Below, one piece after another: positions 1 to 11,162 of a DNA stretch of 64,000 nucleotides (the first letter of the stretch is position 1; each line of letters opens with the position of its first letter). The DNA comes from Adiantum capillus-veneris (taxonomy: Eukaryota > Streptophyta > Polypodiopsida > Polypodiales > Pteridaceae). The notes under the pieces are model-generated. The model saw only the letters and a list, made by a program, of their open reading frames with translations, did not search any database and was not told the DNA's origin. The stretch spans positions 113,070,469 through 113,134,468 of the forward strand of contig CM043951.1 of NCBI GenBank assembly GCA_014529385.2, read 5' to 3'. The position numbers and the translations under genes were made by a program.

Positions 1-193
1 GACATTAAACAAAGCAAAAAAATTTATTTCATCTCATCATCAATGGTCATGCGTTGTGCACAAACTTGGGCAGAAAGAGAATCAAAATCATTGATATGAC
101 TGGCAACACTAGCTGACTCCTTGATACGAAGGTTGAAAATTTTTCGCATAATGAATAACTTATTGCTAGATGTATCCTTTTTGTAAGTGTCCC
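1..193 (-). pseudogene. Copia gag, downstream fragment
   Basis: The minus strand encodes a Copia-type gag segment with the NKLFIMRKIFNLRI-like and INDFDSL-like motifs that follow the tract typical of plant Copia capsids. It continues off the left edge. Its upstream half lies at 15224-15507, on the other side of the 15-kb LTR element at 194-15223. The two halves meet in the same reading frame if that element and one 5-bp target copy are ignored. Family assignment is from motif recognition; the rest of the Copia polyprotein is outside the window. Confidence 0.75.
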
Positions 194-1264
194 TGCTAGT
201 GGGTACGCCACGACGGACGATGGAGCACAACGAGAACACAGACCAACAAACTGTCAATCAGAGGACGTAGCTGACCCGACTAGGGCATGGAGGCAATCTC
301 TGGGTTGTGAACCCTGAGCTAGACACGAACAACACTCTACAGTCACTAATCCTACCACAACACTACCATAAAGCAAAGAAACAGACAACCCATCCTACGA
401 AACACTACAAGCTGGAAATAGTCTCAAATCATATCAAAATGACTCGAAATCGGAGGGCAAGACTCACAAGGACATATCCTATATGGCCAAACACCTAAAC
501 CCTGAAAACTATAACTGTAAGACCTCCAATCACTATCACAATAGACTCAAAGCAGCAATTTCCAAAGTGTCCGAAAGTGATCTACAAAGACATCAACACG
601 AAGAGCTTCTTGCCCTGATTCTAACGACTACTTGATCATTCAGACCGGATGTCGTTCGAGGTACTTACGACCAAATATAGCTCGTAGAAAGCAGGCTCGT
701 GATGTGGTCCTCGGCTTGCATTGCTTGTGTCGACGCGGAGAGCTCCTCGATACTAACATGCTCCTACGCTCATATCTACAATGTGATTAGTGTGCGCGAT
801 GGTGTGTGTGCGTGAAGCTCACTACTGTGTGCTGCAGAACCCACGACTGTATATTAATTGAGATAACGTAATGTGTTTTTTACAAAGCCTTAGGTTTCAG
901 CTTATATACAAAGCCTTCAAACCTAATGTCCGGCCAAATGACCTGAATTGTCTCTAGGCTTCTACAAAGTTTAATTACAAGAAACTGAGTTGGCTTTACT
1001 CATGATACAAGCATCTGCGGCCAAAATACAAGTGCCGATTTAAAATATGAGGTTCCCGTAAACATTACAAAAGTGGTCGTAATGGCTCAAAATAATAATA
1101 ACGGGATATTCGATGACGTCCATGAACTTGTATCTTCATGTTGCAGCATCCATCTTCATCTTCATTACTTCATCGCCATCTTCATGTAGAATCTTTATAG
1201 AATCTTTGAGGAATCTTTAATGGAATCTTTATGGAAACGTTGTTGAAAGGGCGTCCTTTCAACA
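194..1264 (-). repeat. 3' LTR of the Athila-like element
   Basis: This 1,071-bp copy matches 14153-15223 end to end. On the plus strand it starts TGCTAGTGGG and ends TTTCAACA; the partner starts TGTTAGCGG. The last 24 bp form a hairpin (TGTTGAAAGG, 4-nt loop, CCTTTCAACA), which is the 5' end of the LTR in element orientation. The CGCGATAG palindrome seen at 14492 in the partner has decayed here (near 531) by CpG-to-CpA/TpG changes. Confidence 0.9.
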
Positions 1265-1276
1265 CTCTCCCCCTCC
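1265..1276 (-). other. Polypurine tract of the Athila-like element
   Basis: The minus strand reads GGAGGGGGAGAG directly against the 3' LTR. This is the expected position and composition for the plus-strand DNA primer of reverse transcription. Confidence 0.8.
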
Positions 1277-2487
1277 GAATTCTTGTCGTCCCCGACAAGA
1301 CCCTATGTCTTTGCTGGCCTTGACGAGTTCTTGATGTCTTGGTGTTGGTTGAAGTTGTTGTGGCAGCCTCTTCTGTAGTTGGTTGCTTTGCATGATGTTA
1401 AAGCTGCCTTGAAGTTGTACCTGTAGTGTATCTGAAGCCTGGAACTCTCCCCCTCCAATTGGTTGTTGTATCTTGAATTTCATGAGGTTGTATCGACGTG
1501 TTGGTGCAAAAGGTCCTTGTAATTGTAGCTCAGCTAGTATTTGCTTTTCCTGTGGTTGTTATCTCGCAGTTGTACCTGTAAGTTGACTTGAAGCTTTGTT
1601 AAGCTGTTTTTTGGCCTCTCCCTTTTGACTTGTCAGTAGATTTGTAATTAGTAGTGTGGGGATATCGTGGTTCTTCTTGTTTTTGTTGTTATAAAAAATA
1701 AAAGAGTAAAAGTAAAATGTAGCGTATATACAAAATGAAGGTCTTGGATACCTGGATAAGACTAAAGGGAAAAACCCAGTGGGAAAAAATGTCTTTAGTC
1801 ATAATTAAATGCGAGGCTATATGTACTTAGGTTCTGATGTTATAGAGTTATGATGAGTTAAAGTACATATGGCCATATGGCTACTAGTATGGGCTTGATA
1901 TACATGGATAAGTGTTAGTATCTTGAAGTTAGAGTCATTGTTATTGAGCAAAGACTTATAAAACCTGTTTCCGCTTGGTCATCGTCATTTGTTTGTGTAA
2001 GTGCATGGGTGGAATAAAAAAGAGTGCCTAATGCATATGTCCAATGATGGGACATCTATATGCTTGCACAAAGTTATGCATGTTAAACAAGATGCGGTGC
2101 GAGAGAAGAGTATTGATGGGTTCTTCATGGAGTTAGTGTAGCGAGCAAAACATATAGCATGAGTGCTTCAAAATCTTTCACTACTCACAAGAAGGATTTT
2201 TGTTGTTGAGGTTTTTCACTCTTCCTCACTATGTCAAGTGCGTGAGTGTTTTTGTTTTGGACTACTCCGCCTGCTCCACCTTATATATTATATGGACTTT
2301 AACTCTTATGCTCACCTTTTCCAGCATCAGCGACATGAATTTATGTATGCTCAACTCTCCAGCTTGAGCTTATACCTATTAGCTAGACTCATAGACCACA
2401 GAAAAATATTAACTTGAAGCTTGGGTCTGACACTTTGCTCATTTAGTGGCTTAGCTGCCCGACTCTAGACACTTATGCCATGTATTT
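1277..2487 (-). other. 3' non-coding region of the Athila-like element, with a second PPT-like tract
   Basis: No convincing gene is visible here. At 1445-1456 the minus strand repeats the 12-bp purine tract GGAGGGGGAGAG exactly, 180 bp from the LTR-proximal tract. The plus-strand open frame at 2163-2417 has no family features and looks fortuitous. Confidence 0.55.
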
Positions 2488-3771
2488 TTAATGGCGACCT
2501 GGACTTACGTGATCACGGCCTGAAATCCAATTCCATATGCTTTTGATGTTTAGGCCTTTCTCGTTAGTTTCTGTTTGAGATGCCATGTTGTCCAATACAT
2601 TGGCATATATCTGCTCTTCATTCCTTGGTAGCAAATTGTTGTCGCTTGATGAGACAAGTATTGATGTTGAAGCAATGGTTGATGAAGTCTTCTTCTTCCA
2701 GATAGTGTTCTTCAAAACTGTGAACTCCGCATTTACCGTTGCTTTCTTTTTGTTGTTAAGAGGTTGTAAATGAGTTGTGTATCTTTCTTGTTGTTGAGCC
2801 TCAATCGCAGATTTTGGAACCCACATTGTTCTTGGGCATGGTGTGATGTCCTTTGCCACTTGCCTTGTTTCTTCTTTGACTTGATGGTACCTTGTCTTTA
2901 ATTTCCAAATATGGATGTTACTTTTGTAAAAGCCTTGCTCTTGTAGTAATTGACGAGGGATCCATCTATAGGTTGTAGTAATCTTGGGTGTAGCGGGTGG
3001 CTGCTCTTCATTTATTGATGTTTCTTGCTTTTCCTTGGTGATTCCTTGATAAGCTACTACCTTAGGTAACCAGATTTGAAAGTTACCCTCATAGAATCCT
3101 TGTGCTTCGAGTAACTCGACTGGAATGAATCTTTGGACTTGCTTGGAGGTGATCTTCACTTGACTTTGTTGGGTAGTCTGGTAGAATTCTAATTTCATTA
3201 CCCAAACTTGTCGTATGGTTTGTCCAGTGGAACACCTTCTCTTTTGCTTTTTGTACTTGTCCTTTCTCTTGGTTGAGTTATGTGATTGACGTTGACGGCT
3301 TTGTTGATTCCTGACTGAGTGGTTGTCATGGGATGGATATCACCGGGCTGTTATCTTGGGCTTGTTGATCCAAACATCTGAATTTACTTTCTTGTAGCCT
3401 TGTTCAATAACTGACTCACTTGATGTGACCCATCCTGTTACGTTTGCTTGTTGAGGTTGTTCCTGTGATTGTATCCAAATTGGATCATTAACTTTAATTT
3501 GTGCCTTGGATACTAGCAATTGGTTGACCTATTTTGACTTCCTTTGGAGACTTTCGGGCGATGGAAACTTCGGTTGATAGACTTTTTGCTTGGGTTTCCA
3601 TTGTTTTGTTGATGGTTTGGCTTTTGAGGTAGAGGCTTTGTCTTGCACTTTCATTGGCTGGGCTAGAGACTGTGGGCTTACTTTAGCTTTTCCTTTTTCA
3701 ATAGCCAAGAATCTTTGAATTGTTGTAGGCTTGACCTCTGTTTCCACTTGATAGCTTGTCGTGCTGACCAT
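2488..3771 (-). pseudogene. Accessory ORF encoding a short-repeat protein
   Basis: One minus-strand frame runs from 3771 to 2488, broken by stops near 3529 and 3340. I do not recognise the family. It contains at least four diverged copies of a motif of about 25 residues, shaped W-(I/V)-P-x2-LL-x2-QGFY-x2-N-x2-IW-x-PK. Examples are RFIPVELLEAQGFYEGN, RWIPRQLLQEQGFYKSN and GWVTSSESVIEQGYKKVN, with a shorter copy at MWVPKSAIEAQ. Aromatic and Trp-Pro positions recur while spacers vary, so this looks like a solenoid or tandem-repeat protein rather than an enzyme. The first 80 residues are Lys/Gln/Pro/Ser-rich. It lies downstream of protease and upstream of the PPT, where Athila elements often keep an extra, sometimes env-like ORF. 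I see no signal peptide or membrane segment, so an envelope role is not supported. Confidence 0.6.
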
Positions 3772-3781
3772 TGTTGAAAAT

Positions 3782-5341
3782 TCAGACTTGTGCCCATGGC
3801 TTGGACAAAATCAAGTGTGTTCCCATTTGTCGAGAATCTACCACCAACAATTTTTCTTTGACATTTTGTGAGTGTAGTTGGACATTAGCTTCTGCAATCC
3901 CCATACTTATAATATCTACTTCAGGTGAGAAATTTACCTCTATCTGAATATCACAAAGCTTTGGCTTATCTAGAAGTAACCACATGCCATATGACATGAC
4001 ATTAGTCATGGAATTTGTATCAATTTCTGCCATAAAATTCATCTTGACTCCGTCTTGTGCACTTAGCAAAAAGTTGATCTTCTTTGGTACTAGATTGCAT
4101 GTGTTCTCTTGAGTGAATTGAGCAATCTTTGGCCTGGACTCCTTGTCATCTTCTTTTTCATTGTTCACACTTGTGAGTTCATCTGTGTGTTCTAGCTCCT
4201 GCTTGACCACCATTTCCTCTGATATGTCTTTTGGAGAGACAAAATCAGCATTTGGTTCTTGTAGAGTCATAGGCTCTTCTTCCTCGACTTCAGCTGTTGA
4301 AATGTCACCAATAGTGTCTGAACTTCCTGTCACTAGCTGCACCTCTTCTTTGATTGATTCCAAGTCTTCATATTGCTCGTTTGTAGGCGCTGGACCTAAA
4401 GCATCTTCTTTGGATCTTAGCCCTTCTTCCTGCAACTTTGCTTTGTTTACTCGTGGCTCCTCCTTTGTACTATGTATTCGAGTTGGACAGTTTGTAATCA
4501 AGTGTGTTATCGCACACTGATTGCAAAGAGCATCTATTTCTATATGACCAGTATTCGGGCTAGGTATCTGTTTTTGTGCTATCCCCATAGCTGATAACCA
4601 CGTTTCGAACTCATACTCAGATTCTGCATCTGTCTCACACATAAACCTTAGCATGTAGTAGGGGACTATGTCATACCCATTCTCATCGCAAAATTTTGTT
4701 GGTGTGGTCTCATTAACACAGACATCCAAAGTAGCCAATATCCGAGTCCACTCTAGCGGTTCTAATGCCTCTTCCGGAAAAGGTTCTCTTATGTAAGCAT
4801 CATCTTCTAAGACCCTCTCTAAGGAATTCTCATTTCTCCCAAAGTCACTACACTCCGATGCTCCGCACATCCAGATTTCTTTCTTTTTGCCCATCCACGG
4901 ATGGTCTATTGATCCACTTTGTGTTGCAGAATCAAAATCTTCCACGGGCGTTCTAGTTACATCTTGGTAACTATGATTTTTCATATTTACACGTGTTGTG
5001 GTTTCAGCATGTCTCAAGTATAGATAATCATAACCCCAATCTTGTACCATCTTGAGTTGCCTCATGAATGGTCTTCCAAGGATGATTTCATAGTTATTTT
5101 TCTTGCCAAAGTCAACTATGGCAAAAGTATGCGCATACTCTATACCACAAGCAGACACTACTATCGCTTTCAGCAATCCCATGGGTCTTTCCACATGCCC
5201 ATCAGCTAACTGTAATTTTGTTCTGGTTGTTCTAAAGGCGGGCCTACCCCATTTCTCCCATATTCGTTTTGTTGCTATGGCAATTCCTGCTCCACTGTCA
5301 AGTATAGCTTTCGTTTCAATCCCATTGTACTCGACAGGCAA
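3782..5341 (-). pseudogene. Retropepsin (protease) ORF with acidic tail and extra zinc knuckle
   Basis: This frame of 519 codons encodes a retroviral-type aspartic protease at its start. ILDSGAG (residues about 13-19) is the catalytic Asp motif, and EIILGRPFM (about 86-94) is the conserved flap-side Gly motif. The protease would cut the Gag-Pro polyprotein. Normal elements then continue into reverse transcriptase; here about 420 acidic, low-complexity residues follow instead. Within them CNQCAITHLITNC (about 289-301) is a CX2CX3HX4C knuckle nearly identical to the last knuckle of gag (CNECAITHMILYC), suggesting an internal duplication. The reading frame upstream of the first Met stays open back to a stop near 5435, so the true ORF probably begins in gag. 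Confidence 0.75.
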
Positions 5342-5434
5342 AGTGGCATTGCCATCTTCTCCTTCACAGTACTCTCCTACTTTGTTCAGAGGTACCGGTC
5401 TTACATTTGATCTAGGCTTCTTGATCTCATCTAG

Positions 5435-6040
5435 TTATTTTTCTAGGAACCTTAACGGGCTTTTGATCCCAATTTTTTCCAAGCATTTTTCTATATCTGT
5501 CCACATACTTGGCCTGATTTTCAAAAGTTCTGCCAACGTAATTGTGCACTTCACTGGCGTGGATAGCAAGTCAGTCAAATTTTTTGTGTCCAATTCTTTT
5601 GTCCCTCCTAGCCTCTGTGATGGAACTCTCACAATCTCAGACTTTGCCTCAAAATCTCCCATGTATTGTGGCAAAGTTCTTAACGATGCAAGTCTACTGT
5701 CTTCGGAGGCTATCGATCCTACGTCACCATGATATGACCTTGCATCAACACTCATTTGTGGTCTATCTAATGTGATTTCAGGAAATGGTGCTGGTCCAGC
5801 ATCGTCTTCTCTTTTTTGGGCATCTCGGACAACCTTCCATAACTCCTCTGGTCACTGCTCCTCAACTATAGGAACATAGGGTGGGAAATCCCTCATTGAT
5901 TCATCTGTTGTATTTTGGACTACCCTCAAGTCTCGCGACCTTGGCAGTGATTCTTCCCTATGATCTACCTCTTCTCTAGGAAATTCGTCTACTTTAAGGC
6001 TCTCGTCTTTGTGCACTAGGGTGACTATCCTATCCTTGAA
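5435..6040 (-). pseudogene. Gag-Pro linker segment
   Basis: The minus strand encodes a broken continuation between gag and protease, with an in-frame TGA near 5850 and stops near 5435 and 6041. It includes a segment like VKCTITLAELLKIRPSMW, a conserved short helix found in plant Ty3 Gag-Pro proteins just before the protease. It shows that gag and protease were one continuous product before stops accumulated. Confidence 0.6.
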
Positions 6041-7936
6041 TTATGGTGGAGGTGGTTCTAGCAATGCTTGAGCAGTTTTAATGAGCTGCTTACACATTTC
6101 TAGCCTCTGCTTCTCTAGTTCAAGATAAGGATAAGTCATCCATCTTTGTTCTAAGGTCTGTCTATTTGCCAATCTAGCCTCATAAGCCTGTAGAATCGCG
6201 TCTAAAGGCTCATTCACTTTGTCCACTAGGACAGATCCTCCTGAACTAGCACTCTTGGGTGCTTCAGCTGGTTTAAGGGTTTCAACTTCCCTTTGTTGTG
6301 TCTGTTGCTCTTGAGTTGTTTCCAACTTAGCTGTAACAGCCTTTTCTTCCCCTGTTTCCCTTTCTAGTGTCGCTTTCATTCTAGTCCTTCTTGCTCGTCT
6401 AGAGTTTCTACGGCTTTTGGAACTCTTACTAGTCTCTCCATCTGTAGGCTTTTGCTCTTGCACTTTTGCTTGTGCTCGTGTGACAACGTTTACTGGAGAA
6501 ACTTGCTTACTTTCATCTTCTTGTTGTTTAAGCACCTGTTCTTTTGCAATTGGTTCTTGCTCTGTTGTTGTTGTCGTCTCTCCTTTTGTTGCGGCTCGTT
6601 GTTTCTGTGATTTGCTGGTAGAAGGAAAGATCACATGTGGTTGCATTTTACCTTTCTTTCTTGGATTCTTAGGACAATACAAAATCATATGTGTGATTGC
6701 ACACTCATTACAATATACATTTATCATGATATCATGGTGTGGACAGTCCTTAATCAAGTGATCACTACTACCACATCTGTCACATGGATGTCTTGGTTGT
6801 TGTGGCAATACTTGATATTGACGTTGAAGCGGCCTCTGATCTACCACATTTCTTTCTTTTTGAAGCTCATGACTCACATATGCATTTCTAGCAGCTATGG
6901 GTCTTTCACTTAAGAACACTTGTTCCGCTACAGGATGATATCTAGGCGGTTGAGACATAACATGCTCAAACCCTGGTGGATTCTTAGGTCTATAGTCCGG
7001 ACAATGTTGCGTCGGCTGGTCCCCTCCACATGTCATGCACCTGCGCCGTTGAGGAACTCCATAGGCTGGTACTCTGTCAGAGTGGTTGATGAGTTGCATC
7101 ACATTCTCTATGATTTGCTCCTCAACATTTACTTGGTTTTGTCCTAGATTCCCTCTTTGATCCTCAAGATCAGCGGTTTTCTTTTTCTCACTCGCATCAT
7201 TCATCTTCTTCTGACCATCTTCATAGAATTTGCAATTGTCAACTAGGTCAACTGCCGCTTTGTTCACCTCTTCTAAGGTTTGGTATCTTTTAATGTATAG
7301 GTCCTTTTGGAGATTCTCATTCCTAAGCCCTCTGCTGAAGCATAGGATCTGATGTTCTGGCGTGGGTAACTCTTGGGTAGGACATCTAGCAACATATTGC
7401 TTGAAACGCAGTATTGCATGTCGCAATGTTTCTGTTTCGCCTTGTTTAAATTCCTGAATCTTAGGAAGGGTGTTATGTTTTATGCCCCTCTTGGTGAATT
7501 CTTGAAAAAATTCATCCAACATTTTCTCAATGGTTGTGAACTCTCTCCGGTTCAATAGTTCAAACCATGCTTGTGCATTGTCCTCCAATGTAAGTCCAAA
7601 ACCCTCATACTGTGTGTGGAAGTCCTCTACTCGTTCTACTCGTAGGACTTTCTTGAGATCCGAGACATGGGCGTATGGGTCTCCTATGCCGTTGTACTTT
7701 CTATTTACCCATTTTCTTAGCTGAGATGGTCTTAGACTTTGGGGTGCAAAGTATGGAACCATACTCCTCTCTGGTATCGTTTCATCTCTCGTTATCGCTC
7801 TAGGAGGAAATCCAGGTGGTGGTCCCCTCTTTGGAATTCTCGTAGAGGTTCCTGTGTTTGGTGGATGTATCTGAGGTCCTTCATTGACCAAATATCCACT
7901 CATCTCTAATTTGGTTTGCGGATTTGTGCTTTCCAC
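6041..7936 (-). CDS. gag: Athila-like Gag (capsid-nucleocapsid)
   Basis: This 631-codon frame is the structural Gag that builds the virus-like particle. A proline-rich N terminus (PKRGPPPGFPPRAI) precedes the retrotransposon capsid domain at about residues 65-230 (AWFELL, FTKRGIKHNTLPKIQEF, LRFKQYVARCP, FSRGLRNENLQKDL). Three cysteine knuckles follow: an irregular CMTCGGDQPTQHC (about 300-312), a canonical CX2CX4HX4C (CDRCGSSDHLIKDC, about 386-399) and a compact CX2CX3HX4C (CNECAITHMILYC, about 409-421). A Gln/Glu/Lys-rich tail with RSRRNSRRARRTR completes it. Unlike its neighbours it is uninterrupted. It has no pol of its own, so particles would have to use another element's enzymes. Confidence 0.85.
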   Translation of the reverse strand: MESTNPQTKLEMSGYLVNEGPQIHPPNTGTSTRIPKRGPPPGFPPRAITRDETIPERSMVPYFAPQSLRPSQLRKWVNRKYNGIGDPYAHVSDLKKVLRVERVEDFHTQYEGFGLTLEDNAQAWFELLNRREFTTIEKMLDEFFQEFTKRGIKHNTLPKIQEFKQGETETLRHAILRFKQYVARCPTQELPTPEHQILCFSRGLRNENLQKDLYIKRYQTLEEVNKAAVDLVDNCKFYEDGQKKMNDASEKKKTADLEDQRGNLGQNQVNVEEQIIENVMQLINHSDRVPAYGVPQRRRCMTCGGDQPTQHCPDYRPKNPPGFEHVMSQPPRYHPVAEQVFLSERPIAARNAYVSHELQKERNVVDQRPLQRQYQVLPQQPRHPCDRCGSSDHLIKDCPHHDIMINVYCNECAITHMILYCPKNPRKKGKMQPHVIFPSTSKSQKQRAATKGETTTTTEQEPIAKEQVLKQQEDESKQVSPVNVVTRAQAKVQEQKPTDGETSKSSKSRRNSRRARRTRMKATLERETGEEKAVTAKLETTQEQQTQQREVETLKPAEAPKSASSGGSVLVDKVNEPLDAILQAYEARLANRQTLEQRWMTYPYLELEKQRLEMCKQLIKTAQALLEPPPP

Positions 7937-9880
7937 AGCTCTATATTCTCGTCCATACTTGTCAACAAATAAAGATGTCCATTGTCGGTTGACCTCGTAT
8001 GTATAGACATATAAGAGCTTGTACTTTGTCAGCTCATCTAGGTAAGGCTCTAAGCAACTGTAAAGGTTGAATTGATTTCCATTAATATACCTATATAGTC
8101 CTTCACTTTCATGGTGATAGCCGTTTTTCGGCTTTCCATAATTGCCATAGTAAGCTACCTCACCCTATCAAATCACTCAAAAATTTTGGTTATCCCTACC
8201 ATTTCACTGTACATATACGTGTGTGAGTTAGGGACTTTCTCCATATTTTCTTAAAAACCCTCAATTAGCTAGTCACTGGGCTAGTTGAGCCAAAAATAAA
8301 ATAAAAAAATAAAAAATATATAAGTATATTATGTCCCATTTGTGTGTAAATATTTTATTATATATAGGGCCTAAATAAAAGGATTTTTCATAATTATTTT
8401 GGTATTTATTTAAATATTTATACTTAGGTGTGTGTTATTTATGCTATGTACATTGACTCACCATTACCATAATTTTTCTTACCATTTTTCATACTCTTTA
8501 TTCCATATAAAAATAATTTCATGCAAGCTTCTCTTATTTTTGGTGTAACTCCATCCCAACAAAAATTTAAAAAAAACTAGTTCTATTAATGTGTATATTT
8601 TTTCACTATTGTGATTTTTTCCTTCCTACATCTATTCCCTATTACTCTCATAAATTAGACCACCAAAATTATTCATCTTTTTATGATAGACTTATAATGA
8701 GAGAGATTTATTTTGACCCCTATATAATTTTTCCACCTATATTATTTATATTTGACATGTACATATTTTTTTAGACCCCTCAATATTTGATTTTCTTAGT
8801 TGTACTATTCACTTATATCATGATCTCAACAATATCTTCAATTATAGACCTACCAAATAAGGTCAAGGGTATGTGGCATGCATGCATGCATCATGGGGAG
8901 CTCACTCTTGGAGGTATTCAAAAGAATCATCCAAAGAAGGACCTCACAAGGACCTTGTGCAGTGGAAAAAACAGTCGGCTTTGCTGAATTTTTAAAGATC
9001 ACGTGCTCCCTGAATTTGAAAAGGTGATACAAACAAAAGTTGTAGCTTGTGAGCTGAACTTTCACTTCGAATTTTTTCATATTTTTTTGAGCTACAAGCT
9101 GTGAGCTATGCTTTTATTGATGGACCCCAGTTTGCCCATGCTATGCAGCCACACTCACTCTTCCACTTTATCATTTTCCTCTTTCACACACACTCCTCCC
9201 TCTCCTTCCCACTCCCAAACCTGCAACTCCCATGTCCTAATTCACCCTCTTCACCATTGCCACATCTCTCACACCTCTATAGCCTTCATCCTCCATTTCT
9301 ACATCCTATGTGTCCCCCTTTCTCTCTACATATATGTCCATATTACCATACTCTCTTCAACTTTGTAAAGAACTTCAAAAAATCAGCAAAAATCTAAGGA
9401 TAACCTATGCAAATGAAGGCTTTTATCATGAATTTTCCAAGGTTTGAAGATAACGTATCTTCATCGACACGCGTTACTTCGCCATGCTGACTGCTTCTTC
9501 TTCCTGTGCTGTAAAGAGGTGAATGTCAACTTCTCCAAGGCTTCAACCTCTCTTTACAAGCTCATCCCTTCTCTAACTTTTCTCATCATATATCTCACCA
9601 TTTGGTGAATGATTTTGTAAATGTTTTTTAGTGATAAGTGCTAACTACTAACCACTAACCTTATTGTAAAATGCACCCTCTACTAGAGTAGACACTCCCA
9701 AATTATTCACTCAATCCTCTCTCCTTTCATCCTCAATAATTATCTTCCCTTGCGCCCACATCCATGTGACTCAAAGGACAAGAGAGACCCACCCTCATTA
9801 AAAAAAATAAAACTATGCATAATCTTTTATTCCTTCAAATAAACTTGATTAGGCCTAATCCTAATCAGGGCTTCTAAAAC

Positions 9881-9890
9881 CTATAAATAG
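9881..9890 (+). promoter_or_regulatory. Possible plus-strand TATA box
   Basis: CTATAAATAG, preceded by the palindrome GATTAGGCCTAATC and followed by a pyrimidine/CA-rich stretch, resembles a plant core promoter. It is antisense to the host element. No linked ORF was found. Confidence 0.35.
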
Positions 9891-11162
9891 AGCCCTTCTC
9901 TCCCTTGTAAATCATCACATGATCACACTACACCACACCATTCTCAACACGTAACACACCACTCTTCAAGCCTAGTTGTGTAGAGTGTGTGCATTGTGAG
10001 TGCTATATTCCATCACTACGCATAGGTGCATGGAGAAGCTTGAAGTTAGTTATGCCATCTAGAGGAGTGGAGTGATACTATACTCTTCAACCACACTTGT
10101 AGCCTACTCTTGTGCATAAATAAGATTCATAGTTTTGGGTGCAATTGTATGTTGCAACTACGACTCTTCTCTCCAAATTGACTTGATAAGTTGGCTCATC
10201 AGGTGGTTGAAGGTATATTGTCCTTGAAGTTTGTTCTGCCATTTCATGCTTGGTGGTTTGAGGGCTTGTTGAATTGTTTGCCTAAAAGGTCAATTGTAAG
10301 AGGGTGCTCGGTGAGAGGGCTCCCGTGACCCTAAGACAATTTGTGTATTGGCAACAAGGTCAAGTTTTGTGTTGTCTCTCTATTTCTCATCAAGCTTTGT
10401 GTGCATCTAGTCTTTAAGGCTAAGACTGAGTTGCTCAAGTTGATTTGTGCTTTTTACCTCTCTCTGGCGTGGTGAATGTTCGTGTTTGGTGTGTGTGGCT
10501 CTCTTGCATTCCCCTCTCTTTGTGCGTTTGAGTACAAGGAGATATCACGTGCGTCCTAGTTCGCATCTACAACTAGGTGGTTCCCCTTTTCTTGTTTGGT
10601 TTCTGGCTGTGGGTTGTTGTTGTCTCTGATTGTGCTTGCCCCAGCCCCAATTGAGCAGCACGGGAGCCTCGAAGGGTGTTTAGAGGCCGCTCTTCTTGTT
10701 GCCCGCCCCGGACCGCCTCAATGGTTATACGTCCAAACTCTCTCCACAAAATTGGTCTTTATGTATTGTAGGTTTGGAAGATCTATTCTGGGCGGGTGCT
10801 CATCTATCCCTGCAATCCATGTGCTTGTATAAGCTGAGTCTGAGTCTGATGTAGACATGAATTCTAGGCTTAATAGATCTAGCTTGCTATAGTAATACCT
10901 CTCTCAATGTGTTCAAGTGTTTTGGTCAGGGAACTATGTCCAAAACCGTGAGCGTTTTCTCACGATTCTCTCAAATTGTCGGTTTTAGACACCCCTGACT
11001 TTCGGATGCATTTTGAAGCCTTAAACAACGTTTTTTTCAAAACTAACCAAAATGACCAGCCATTGGCAACCATTCTAGTCAATTTACTCTAAGATCTGTA
11101 GTGCTGCTCTCAAGCTACGTTTTGATAAAAAAAGTTTTGGAATCGGAGTCCGTATGTGAAAG

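Noticed and set aside
2488-3771. Envelope-like ORF
   Set aside because: The position would fit, but I see no signal peptide, transmembrane segment or cleavage motif.
4143-4520. Plus-strand frame of 125 codons, Ser-rich
   Set aside because: It is antisense to the acidic tail of the protease ORF; the Ser-rich composition mirrors Glu/Asp codons on the other strand.
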